A DNA stretch of 32,551 bases from Pelargonium cotyledonis (Eukaryota; Streptophyta; Magnoliopsida; Geraniales; Geraniaceae), in the NCBI GenBank assembly GCA_036897625.1, contig JAYMTA010000274.1, positions 1-32,551 of the forward strand. Direction: 5' to 3'. The notes under the pieces are model-generated. The model saw only the letters and a program-made list of their open reading frames with translations, had not been told where the DNA came from and made no database searches. This document shows positions 18,495 to 28,739 of this stretch, in pieces. Both the position numbers and the translations under genes were made by a program. Position 1 is the stretch's first letter; each line of letters starts with the position of its first letter.

Positions 18495-21400
18495 TATAGC
18501 GATCACTTTACCACGAAGTCCTAATATTTCATCAGAGCATTTTTTATTACGTTTCTATCGAGGTAACATCTACTACTTATCTTCAGCAGTGCTAATTGTT
18601 TCATCCTTATCATCTAGCGAACTTGAGTTGAGTTTGCATTGTGACTGTGCTTGGGATTGTTGTTTAGTGAAGCAAGGAGTCTTAATAGCTTCCAATTGCT
18701 TCATCAATCCTTTCTCTTGCAGCCATGTCAGCAACTTTGTACCATTACCCTTCACATGGACAATGACCTTGTCCTCAAGGTCTGCAGTGGGGTATTGCCG
18801 ATCACAAACATTTTCCCATGATGCACTGTCGTCAAGCAACCCCATCCCATATGAGAGACATTGCGGAGTCTGTAAAGCCTTAGATGATAAAAGGCAAACT
18901 CGCAATATTTGTTTCAGCTGCAATAGTGGCCCAAATACAGTGACAGTTTCCAGTAGCGGCAAAGCTTGCGGGAGATGAATTCCATGAAATTTCTTCAGTA
19001 AGGAAACGTGAAAGACATTATGTTTTGGCATGATCTGGGAGCTGCAGTTTATATGCCACGAAGCCTGTACGTTCCATGATTTGATATGGTCCGAAAAAAC
19101 GTAACCCAAGCTTTTGATGTCGCCGTAGCGCTAAGGAGTGTTGGCGGTAAGGTTGCAGTTTCACAAAAACACAATCTCTCACAGCAAATTCCACATGTCA
19201 ACGATGCTTGTATTTGTTTAGCTTCATGCGAAGTTGTGCCTTCTCCAAATCGGTTGGTATTTGCCGCAGTCTGCAACTCTTCATTTACCTCCAATGATGT
19301 TGCCAAGCTCGGGCTATACTGAATAATTGAAGGCGGTTCACGACAATAAACAATGAGATCAGGAGTCATTCCAACAAACATTTGAAACGAATTATTGTAC
19401 CAATATTCATCCCATGGAAGATAACGAATCCAAGCCTTAGGTTTTTCATGGACAAAACATCTTAAATATTGTTTAATGCAGTTGTTGAGCTGTCAGTCCA
19501 TATTTGGGTTGGACAAGACAATGGTTGTAACAAGCCGCCAATTCGAGCTATGTAGGATCTAGTTTGTTGACATATGAAACATCGCCCAACATAGTTGGCC
19601 ACTGAATCACGCATTCCTCACCAATAAAAATTATTAGATATCTATACGTTCTGTTAACTCCAACATGACCACCGATTTGAGAATCTTGAAATTCTGTCAA
19701 TATCAATTGGTGTAATTCCCTATCATATGGAATGACAAGTCGTACGTGAAATAAGAGAAGACCATTTGCTTCCTTGTATCCAGGAGCAACAAAGACATCA
19801 GCTTTTAAATCTTTCAAAATGTTGATAGTTTTAATGTCTTTAGTCAAAATCGCATGAATTAATTTTTAAAGGTCTGGTTGTGGTTGTGGTTGTGTCTAGA
19901 CAACGCATCCACCGCTCCATTTTCCTATCCTGGTTTATACTCAATTTCATATGTAAAGCTAGTGAGTTTAGAAAGCCATGCTGTTTGTTCCGGCGTTTGA
20001 GGAGTTTGGTGCTCCTATGCCCCTACCAGAAGCATCCGTTTCAAGGATAAATGGACGAGAAAAATCAAGTAGCTAGAGTACGGGAGCAGTCAACATCGCT
20101 TCTTTGTGCGATTCATCAAATGATTGAAGTGCTTCTTGTGACCACTTAAATGGGTCCTTCTTTAGTTAGTCTGTTAATGGTAAAGCGAGTTTAGCATTAT
20201 TTCAAACAAAATGCCTATACTATCAAATCAATAAAACCCCGTAACTAAATTGAGCTTGGCGTCAGCCATTCCTTTATTGCATCCACTTTCTTTTCATCCA
20301 TAGACACCCCATCTCCCGAGACCACATGACCTAAATAGTCAACTGATTACTGTTTAAAAACACATTTAGATAGCTTTGCAAATAATGAATATTCCTGTAA
20401 TAGTTGAGGAGCTAACAAAACATAGTGAATATGATCAGACCAAGTAGCACTATATATGAAGATGTCATCTAAAAATACCAAAACAAATTTGCGTTTAAGT
20501 ATTTTTGAAAAATCTCGTTCATTAGTGCTTTAAAGGCAACGAGGGCATTAGTCAATCCGAACGACATCACAAGCCATTCCTAATGGCCTGAATATGAGTG
20601 AAATGACGACTTGTGTATGTCCTCTTCTCGTAATAGTATTTTATGGTAGCCTGAACGAAAGTCCAACTTTGTGAAAAACACGGATGCATTCAATTCATCC
20701 AAAAGTTCGTTTACTGTTGGCATTGGATAACGATCTTAAACTGTGATGGAGTTGAGAGTATGGTAGTCAATACAAAATTGCCACGTACCATCTTTCATTT
20801 TCACTAGTAGAACCAGAGACGAGTATGGACTAGTGTTATGCCTGGTAATTCCTTTTTTGTAGCATCTCCTCAATTATGCGCTCAATCTCAGCCTTGTGAA
20901 CGTAGGGGTATTGATAGGGTCGAACATTAAATGGAGCTATATTAGGCAAGAGAGGAATTGCATGGTCATGAGACCTTCCGGTGGCAGTCTAGTTGGTGTT
21001 TCAAAAACATTTGAAAACTTGTGAAGTAAAGCACGCATGTCCAGTTGAGAACTTGTGAGAGTATTTGTTTGTTCACTTTAGTTTGTGACTACCTCTATTA
21101 TAAATACTACAGCAACAGAATCAGACTTGCAAATTCTCTTCGTGTGGTGATATTGAGCTGCTATATATGGCAGTGGGCTCTTTATCACCTTTCAAAATTA
21201 CCGAACTCCTAGGTGGGTGGAATTGCATTAGCTTGTGAGAATAATCTGTCATAATCGGGCTGAGGGTAGGAAGAAATTGAACACCAAGCACCAACAATAG
21301 GTAATAATATAACTAGAACTTTAAAATCATAACCTTGTATCTCTACTTGTAGATAATTTACAAAGCCTTCTCCGATCAAATACTCTCCATTACCAACATG

Positions 21401-22650
21401 CTTCAACTGATAGATTCAAAAACTGAGCTAGATGAGGTTGTATAAAATTGTGGGTGCTGCCATTATCGCACAGAACTTGAACCAGTGCACCATTATAATA
21501 GTTTCAGTAAAGCGCAATGTACCAGGTGATGACTTACCGGATCATGCATAAAAAGAGACAACATAATCCACATTTGATGATAAATGTTTATAGTGTTCGC
21601 CATCACCTTCAGAATTCGCTTCCAATTCAATCAAGGCGCGGTCCTCTGTGAACTCTATGGAGGAAAACTTGGGTTTATTTGGGCAAACAGGAGATGGTGA
21701 ATATTTACCATTGCACGTGAAACATATGCCCTTAGCTCGACGGTGTCAGTACTCAACATCTGACATTCTCAGCGTAGTGCCACTTTGTTGAGGATTGGAT
21801 TTGGTAGCTACATATTGAGATGGTGTTGGCAACAATCGTGGAAGATGTTGTTTGTTGGTTTGCTAAAACGATGTGGACGCTTTAGCCGATGTTGTGCTTT
21901 GTTCATGCAACTTTGCATAATTGACCATATAAACCATTGTAGATGGTTTTCCGTAGTGACTAGTGTATGAAGATCCTACCGTAGACCGCAAAAAAAAAAA
22001 AAAAAAACAACTCATTAGCATTCTTTCGGTGAGCCCCATCAAACTTATTTGCAAGAGTTGAAAATCTCATGTGGTATTCTGATACCAAACCAACTTGTTT
22101 CAGTTTAAAGAGGTTCGACAGGGGATTGTCAAACTCGGATGGCCCTTTTTCAAGTTCCATGATACGAGTGAAAGTATGCCAATCATGAAACTAACCCGTT
22201 TTACGTAAATGTTGGAACCAATCCAAATGATCACCATCCATGTGAAATGAGGCCAACAAGAGTTCTTGACGCTCTGGGGTGCCATAGTATTCAAAATAAC
22301 TCTCGGCTCGATTGATCCACTGGATTGCATTCATCCCATCAAACATTGGAGAATCCATTTTTTGTTTCGGTTGGCTTGGTGGTAGTGGTGTTGAGGTTGC
22401 GGTTGGGGTTGCCAATTTGGAGGTTGTGGAATCTCGTATGCAGGCGCTGGTTGTAGTGAGTGTTGTTGTGTGGATGTGGGATGTGCTGGGACATTATGTG
22501 AGTTTAGTTGGAGTTCTTGGACTTGATGAGTGAGGGTTTGTAAGGCTTACATAAAGAATTCAAGGCTTGGTTGTGGTGTATTAGATTCAAAGCCATCTTA
22601 TTGTGTATTAGTTGTCATTGGTAGAAGGAAAATGAAAGCACCTTCACAAA

Positions 22651-23145
22651 ATATCATTGGAACTTGCAGGTACTTATTATTAGTCAACTAACCCAAAACT
22701 CAAAAATCAGTACAATGTGTAGAAAGAAAAGATTATGACTGAAACAATCTTCAACAAGAAATGAGAGTTTAGAGAGAAGATGAGTTCAAAATATCCTTGT
22801 GTAGAATCCTTGAAGAGAGAGAGAGTACTGAAGAGTCCTAAAATAAGTGAAAAACCAAAAACTAACTAATGTGCTCATGTAACTATTAAATAGTGATCAC
22901 TTTAAAACGAAGTTCTCATATTAATTTCTTCGGAGATTTTTTTATTACATTTCTGTTGAGGTAACGTCTTCTGCTTATCTTCAGCAGTGCTCACTGTTTC
23001 ATCCTTATCTTCCGACGAACTTGAGTTGAGTTTGCATTGTGACTCTACTTGGGATTGTTGTTCATTTATGCAAGGTGTCTTAATGGCTTCCAATTACTTC
23101 GTCAACCCTTTATCTTGCAGCCATGTTAGCATCTTTGTACCATTG
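22651..23145 (-). repeat. Gypsy 5' LTR
   Basis: Direct repeat of the split LTR at 16919-18743, running from TTCACAAAATATCA (22651) to CTTTGTACCATT (23145). It is uninterrupted and lacks the MULE, showing the pre-insertion state. Confidence 0.88.
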
Positions 23146-23330
23146 AGGTGCATGAGAAGATACTTCAAATTCAGCTTAGTCGTTATTCTAGACCAAATGG
23201 GTGCATGGTGATTTGAGATTAAGACAAATGGCGAGTATTTTGTTCGAAGTGCGTATAAGGCTCTTCGATCGGACCTTCAAGATATTGCGGGGAAGGCGAA
23301 TTGCTCAACCATTTCTATGCTCCGCCTATT
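23146..23330 (+). pseudogene. LINE ORF2 fragment with zf-RVT start, right of gypsy
   Basis: The plus strand reads EKILQIQLSRYSRPN, a stretch with a stop and frame change, then FEIKTNGEYFVRSAYKALRS. These are the conserved words before and at the start of the zf-RVT domain that follows reverse transcriptase in plant LINEs. The upstream partner is at 16843-16918, so the gypsy element landed inside this LINE. The rest of the zf-RVT and any A tail are not recognisable. Confidence 0.7.
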
Positions 23331-23416
23331 TTCTAACAATAAATTGTTACCTGTTTTGTATAAAAAATGTTGATAAGCACTTCAACTTTTTAGTAAAAAA
23401 TGTTGATAAATAGTTT

Positions 23417-25740
23417 ATGATGCTACCCAAAAAATCACAAGACCGGAGAGCCAATTAGAGCCTGCCACATGGTGCCTGGGTGCCACGTCACTGGCGGACC
23501 AAGTGACTCCATCCGGCCGAGGGACTCAAGGACTTAGGCCCAGCCACGGTGCTCCCTCAAGTGCCCCAGAAGGCCTAAAGATCAGACTTGAGGACGAGGC
23601 ACAATAACTCGGTCCCAAGGTCCCAAGCTAACCAGCGCCTCTCCCGGACACGGGCGAGAGCTCCGAAGTCCCTTACATGTATTCCTAAGGCCCTAGGTCT
23701 AAAGAACCCAAGTTGCCTAAACCTCACCCGCGAATGACCTCCCCTCTTGTCGAAGCCCGGGGGCTGAGCGAGCCACATGCATGTCGATTGGGAGCTCCCC
23801 ACTAACGCCATGAACTTGGGACTAGACATCCGGGACAGGAGGACCGGGCATTTGGGATCTCGAGACTGTGGACCCGAGGACATGACTCTATGATTTGGGC
23901 CCCACAAGTGGTCCCAAAAGCTCAACCTCGCCAGAAGATGACACGTGTTTCCCTTTGGTAAGGTCTATAAATACCCCCTCTCATGTAAGAGAAAGGGATC
24001 CAAATCCTGAGACTTTCACAAAGGCAGAGAAGCGAATCTGATTTTGGACACGTTTACGGACATCCATATCTCAGACCTCAACTCATTTCCCTTTCCAGGC
24101 TATCAATTTGAGATAATACTCTTGAGACCTTTCTCCAAGCTCTTAAGCTTTCCTCAGTGTTTTCCGGCAAAAGATCTTACTTTCACGCCCGAGACGGTAT
24201 CTCGAAATCACCTTGGGTCTCATCGTTATTTGGTGTGCTCGTTTTGCAGGAACGACACTAACTCCTATTCTCAGATATAGATTTGAAACCCCTAGCTTAC
24301 TTGCGCTCCAAGTCTTAACTCGACACCGTCAACCTTCTAGACATAACACTGTGAACTCAGTCATCGCTATCTAGATGAAACGACATCTTGACTAGTGCGT
24401 TTAGGCCTTTTGTAAAACTTAGGTGCATCATTTTTTAGTTCCATTGCTGGGAACATTTTGAAAGCCACCGTTTCCTCACCTCTTCCGATAACTGAAGTTA
24501 CCGAAAATGTTGCACCACAGAGGAAGAACACCTCTAGAGCAATAACCAACCATGTTGCAGGGGTGTCATCTCAGGCAAAAGACGTCCCTCTAGCTCCAAT
24601 GCACTCCACCCAGTCTACTCATGACCGACTGGGAAGCCGCATCAACCCTGCTACTAGGAAGTCAACGCAACCTGGGAGCAAGTTCAAAGGGAGATGAGAC
24701 GAATCTCAGATCTCAGAGAGAACATCAACACCACTCATGCGGCATAAACCTAGGCTACCCACTCTCAGGAGTCCATAGTTCTAATTCCTCCTCTAGCACC
24801 TCAGGACATTCCAGTTCCTTCCGATGATGATCCCCTCCTTGTAGGAATCCAGACCATGATAGGCAACTTCACCGCCCAGATGGGGAACCTCACTAGGGCC
24901 TTAGCTACCTAGAGAACTCCTGCCTCAGCAGTATGTGCAACCCAGGTCACCTAAGAGCTACCTATCAACCCTCCGCCTCCGACAGTCAAGCTGACGATGG
25001 GACAAAGATCCCTACCTCGCAGCGGTTGAGTACCTAAGGGGAAGGATCCCAAACCCGTGTGGGACGACTACACTGGGCCCATTCTGATCACGTGATGACC
25101 AAGCACTCGATGGTCGCCTCGACTCTCAGGGACGAGGAGATGTTCGTTCCCGCCTTGGCACCCAGAAGGACCCAGCGATCAACAACTGCGATGAGTGGGT
25201 GTAAAGGACCCAGATGATCCACCGCCCTGTCGACGAGAGAATCAGAAGAGAAGGAAGATGCAGGGAGTTTGATGTGGTCGAAACACAAGCAAGTGAACCG
25301 AGGCTTTGGGAGACTGCCTTGTGCACTGAAATAGCCACCGTTGAATCACCTCGGGTAAGAGGGAGAGATGGAACCAGAGCACGCTCCTTTTGCCAAAATG
25401 TAGCACGTGAAACAATAGTTCCTCTTTATCTGCCTCCCCCGACTCGAGAAATTCGGGACGAAAGTCCCATGATCCAGCAGCTACAGGCAGACATGCAGCT
25501 TCTCCGCAACTAGCTTGCCTCTTGTTCAAGCCCTATAGCCAGAACAACTCACTCTGCAGCTAGTGATCCGATTAGCCTTGCTCTGCGAGCCGTCCCCCCA
25601 GAATCAAAAGATATGAAGTACAACGGGTTAACCATCGTGGTGGATCACATCACCACCTTCGAGCTCACATCACCACCTTGGCCTTATCAGCAGACGAACT
25701 ATGACGCTGCTATCTGCTGCACATTTAAAAACCTTTGAGA
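23417..25740 (+). mobile_element. Ty3-gypsy fossil: LTR plus gag region (Tat-like)
   Basis: A GC-richer block. About 23417-24348 has LTR character, with a TATA box (TATAAATA, 23966-23973) and a pyrimidine/AG stretch TTTTGCAGGAACGACAC (24243) often seen in large plant gypsy LTRs. From about 24370 to 25740 the sequence resembles a decayed gag region (IQQLQADMQLLRN near 25480; SKDMKYNGLT near 25610). Protease, polymerase, integrase and the second LTR are absent. Several interruptions are present. LTR edges are uncertain by tens of bases. Confidence 0.65.
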
Positions 25741-26205
25741 TTTTCATTGAATCAAATGACAGACCCAATGGTTGCGAGGTGTCATTGGCAAAGCTATTCA
25801 CATGATTGCCTTGAACTCCAAGTGCTATCATTCTCAATTGTTCATGCTTTTCAGGCTGGAATGGAGGATTCCAGTACCTTCAACTTGATAATTCAGGTTG
25901 ATGGGAAGGGTTTTAGTTCATTTAGTTTGATTATTCAAGATGTTTTAGCCACTGTGACTCAGATTGGGAGTGTCAGTTTTTTATTTTCGGTATGGTCTGT
26001 GTACTGAGTGGTATGTTTTTATCAAATTTTTTTTAGGTGGGTTGAATTTCAAACCACTAGTTTTATGCCGTCTTTAATATTGTTTGATTTGAATAATAAA
26101 TTATTAGATTTTGCAATAAAAAAATATGAAGTTTTATTCATTTTTATCACATAAAACTATAAAGGTATAAAAAAATATTTTATGAATAAATTGTCTCTTT
26201 TTTGT
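25741..26205 (+). other. Unassigned segment with one open frame
   Basis: A frame is open at 25735-26007, with FNLIIQVDGKGF and FSLIIQDV as an internal near-repeat. TGCTTTTCAG|GCTGG at about 25855 looks like an acceptor site. No family is recognised. After 26040 the sequence is AT-rich. Confidence 0.3.
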
Positions 26206-26207
26206 TG

Positions 26208-26315
26208 CATATAAGCTGCAAAATGAGAAGGTAGATAAGTCCAGCTTATTTTTTTTATGCTGCATATAAGCTGCAAAATGAGAAGTTGGATCAGTTCAAC
26301 TTATTTTTTTATGTA
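26208..26315. repeat. 54-base tandem duplication
   Basis: Two adjacent units (26208-26261, 26262-26315) share GCATATAAGCTGCAAAATGA and a trailing poly-T run; they differ at about eight positions by eye. Confidence 0.85.
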
Positions 26316-26435
26316 TCATAAGCTGCAAAAAAATTGTTTAAATTCTTATAAGCTATCTTGACTTGCTAATAAGCTAAGAACCTTTGATTTAGACTTTTAG
26401 TTATCAATCAGGGCTTGCTTGTGATAAACTTGACT

Positions 26436-26778
26436 TCAACCCAAAAGATTAACATAATAGATGGAGGGCCCAACATGTTTATTAAGTTGTGATAAACTAC
26501 ACATTCTTTTGATGTAGGATACAATAACCTTCTCTCTCACGTATAGACTATATAACACAATGTATGGACCCTCTCACATACAAATCGGATAACACAACGA
26601 AACTTGCATGTGGACCAAAAAGGGTGGCAACAAAAATGGGTCACTAGGCCTAAACCAAACCAACTCTAATCCATGTTAAATGTGATTCCAGTCCAAAACA
26701 TTAAGCTGATAGATGGAGGGTCCAACATGTATATCAAGTGGCGACAAATTTCACATTCTTTGATGTTGGATACTAACT
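26436..26778. repeat. Pair of 93-base imperfect direct repeats
   Basis: 26436-26528 and 26687-26778 share AGATGGAGGG, CCAACATGT, AAGT, GACAAA/GATAAA, ACACATTCTT or TCACATTCTT, and GATGT.GGATAC. They are about 250 bases apart in direct orientation. They may be short terminal repeats of a TRIM-like element or a dispersed repeat. Bases 26779-27175 show nothing recognisable. Confidence 0.65.
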
Positions 26779-27175
26779 ATTTGAGTAGTCTACTTATGCA
26801 ATTTCAATTTTTATGGGAAAATAGTTCATTAGCGTTCGTGAATGCAACTCCTTCCTTAAACACATTCTTCGTCAGCAAGAACTCCCTCGGGAGCAACGAG
26901 GCTTCTGCATAAAAATTTGAGTAGTAAAATGAGAGACACAAATGAAATGAATTTAGGTGAGCAAAAAAATTTATTGAGGTGAGTATCAATATTGTTTTGT
27001 GAGGTGACATATTCTCATTAGTGTGGATATATAAGTCTCAACCCATAAAAAAATTAGTTGAGATTCTTTTTTCTCTTGTAAAAATACTAAACAAATAATT
27101 CTGTGGATTGGTATGAATTTATACCAAATGCAACTTTGTCAGTTAGTCTACAATATAATATCTCATAATTTTTTT

Positions 27176-27315
27176 GGCTTAGGCTAAGCCATGAATAAGG
27201 TGATGACACCTCATTAAAAATCATGGATCCGGGGGGTCGCTCCGCTCCCACCAATTTACTTGGATGGGTATGGATTGAGGTGTCATCACCTCATTGGTTT
27301 GACTTAGCCTAAGCC
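27176..27315. mobile_element. Small MITE, full copy
   Basis: 140 bases with inverted ends GGCTTAGGCTAAGCC.. and, read inward, GGCTTAGGCTAAGTC.., each followed by GGTGATGACACCTCA. The core holds GGTCGCTCCGCTCCCACC. No clear target duplication and no coding capacity. Confidence 0.75.
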
Positions 27316-27354
27316 ATAAAATATTTGGTTTAGATGCCTTATTCTTTATATATA

Positions 27355-27452
27355 TATGACACCTCATTAAATTTCATCCGTACCCACCCAAGTGAAATGG
27401 TGGGAGCAAAGCAATCCGTGCTGATCCAAGATTTTTAATGAGGTGTCATCAC
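27355..27452. mobile_element. Small MITE, second copy (inverted, core only)
   Basis: Reverse complement of the 27176-27315 core, running from ATGACACCTCATTAAA to TGAGGTGTCATCAC. It lacks the GGCTTAGGCTAAG outer ends of the full copy. Confidence 0.7.
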
Positions 27453-27534
27453 TTTTAATGCATACATTATCATCAAACAATAGCAAGAACATATATCAAG
27501 CATCGACGTCGAGAACGACTATGCTTTTGTTGTT

Positions 27535-27750
27535 ACAAATCCAACAACACAAACACAATACAAATTCAACAAACAAACAACACAAACACAATACAAATTG
27601 AACACAAATCCAACTCAAACCCAAAATTTATTCAATCAACACAAATCCAACACAAATACTAACATTCGACTAACAAATCCAACACAACTCCAACACAAAC
27701 CCAAAATTTGTTCAACCAACACAAATATAACACAAACCCTAACATCTGAC
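27535..27750. repeat. CAACACAAATC-type minisatellite
   Basis: Degenerate repeats of AACACAAA(T/C) with AACCCAAAATTT inserts; strong strand asymmetry (A/C-rich on the plus strand). Confidence 0.75.
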
Positions 27751-27784
27751 ACTAATCTGAAAGTATAAGGTAGTCAATAGTTAA

Positions 27785-27909
27785 AATGGGGAAGGGTATT
27801 TAGGTAATTTCACAGGTTAACTCACGGAGGGCTAACGGAGTAAAAACAAAGTTTAGGGAAGTCCATTATGAAAGGTGTCAAGTACATTGGTGTTTCTAGC
27901 CATTATCCC
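27785..27909. mobile_element. MULE-like terminus, single end
   Basis: Read from 27909 on the minus strand the sequence is AGGGATAATGGCTAGAAACA and runs to CTCCGTTAGCCCTCCGTGAG, like the termini of common plant MULE/MITE families. No opposite end was found, so it is truncated or chance. Confidence 0.35.
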
Positions 27910-28056
27910 TAAAATCTGTAATATGTATGTTAAACTTAGTAAGAAGGCATGAGAGATTGCCACACCAAGTTTTAATTATAATTATTAACTAATAATATTA
28001 TTTCATTAACTTTAATGGGGACAACCTAAAATTGGAATAGAAAGAACAAATATATA

Positions 28057-28131
28057 ATTAAAAATCATGCATATGGGCAGGTCGCTCCGCTTTCACCTAT
28101 TCACTTGGGTGAATATGGGTGAAATTTAATA
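28057..28131. mobile_element. Small MITE, third copy (partial)
   Basis: ATTAAAAATCATGCATATGG then GGTCGCTCCGCTTTCACC, ATTCACTTGGGTGAATATGG and GAAATTTAAT match the core of the 27176 element in the same orientation. It lies directly before a MuDR fragment. Confidence 0.65.
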
Positions 28132-28135
28132 TAGT

Positions 28136-28458
28136 GATGATGATGACGATTCAAGTAGTACTTATAATAACTCAGAGAATGAATTATGATCAGAATTCAA
28201 GGAATTGTCGGTTGATGAAGGTGACAATCAACCTAATGAAAAATTTAAAATGTATGACCCAAACAAACTTTTCTTGAGATAAAGCAAGAATGTAGGATTC
28301 AGTAGACAAACACAATTTATGGAGTGTGTTAGAAGGTATTCCATTGAGAAGAGGCTTACATTGCACCTAAAGGGAAGCACCAAAAAGATGGTGGAAGCAA
28401 TTTGTTTGGGGGTGAGAAAGAAGTATAAATGGATGGTGTGAGCATCTTTTCCCCATTG
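28136..28458 (+). pseudogene. MuDR-type transposase, N-terminal fragment
   Basis: The plus strand encodes an acidic lead (DDDSSSTYNNSENE, then EFKELSVDEGDNQPNEKFKM), then TQFMECVRRYSIEKRLTLHL, KKMVEAICLG and YKWMV, a stop, ASFPH. This matches the N-terminal DNA-binding domain of plant MuDR/MULE transposases (F.xAVRxYSIKxR..., K..RVxAxC, CxWxxxAS). Stop codons interrupt it (for example after SENEL, and TGA where the family has Trp). The zinc-binding C of the C.W motif is not retained. The catalytic domain is missing; a gypsy fragment follows immediately. Confidence 0.65.
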
Positions 28459-28690
28459 ATTTTGTGGTAATCGATTATGAGCCCAATCTTAAGTAGTCGA
28501 TAATATTCGGAAGGCCATTCTTGGCCACTGTAAAGGCTCGTATCGATCTCGAGGGCAAACAACTCAAGCTTCAAGTTGCGGCTGAAAGTTTGTTATTAAA
28601 AATTTCACCCTTGGATCGTGAAGATGAGGAAGAGGATAAGCCATTTGAATTGACTCATGCTCAATCTCACGGTTTCAAGTAGTTTATGAA
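28459..28690 (+). mobile_element. Ty3-gypsy protease-region fossil fragment
   Basis: Contains DFVVIDYEPN, then IIFGRPFLATVKARIDLEGK, the C-terminal part of a gypsy aspartic protease as in Tat/Athila lineages. It is short, interrupted and without polymerase. It may belong to the same broken element as the PF20167-like region that follows. Confidence 0.7.
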
Positions 28691-28739
28691 GCCGAATTGT
28701 GGATTAATACCTTGAGGGTCCTTTGAGTCTGGAAAACAA

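Larger units (their letters stand above)
16919..18743 (-). repeat. Gypsy 3' LTR, split by a MULE
   Basis: Homology to the 5' LTR runs over 16919-17168 and resumes at 18486-18743; together these give about 500 bases. The intervening 1317 bases are a later MULE insertion. The chromodomain frame stays open into this LTR as far as 18573. Confidence 0.88.
16919..23145 (-). mobile_element. Ty3-gypsy chromovirus fossil with both LTRs
   Basis: A nearly full-length but dead gypsy element. Parts in minus-strand order: 5' LTR (23145-22651), a primer-site-like GGTGCTTTCATT, gag (MFDGMNAIQWINRAE near 22370), protease region (about 21400), reverse transcriptase with FLDDIFIYS (about 20480), RNase H, integrase zinc-binding part (GGHVGVNRTYRYL near 19660), integrase, chromodomain (19040-18750; HNVFHVSLLKKFHG, DDSASWENV), then the 3' LTR. 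The coding region carries many interruptions. The two LTRs differ at very roughly one base in seven by eye, which suggests an old insertion. A MULE later entered the 3' LTR. Confidence 0.92.

Noticed and set aside
26804-27010. Minus-strand open frame starting MSPHKTILILTSINFF
   Set aside because: No recognisable family, no splice context and AT-rich composition; not enough to call a gene.
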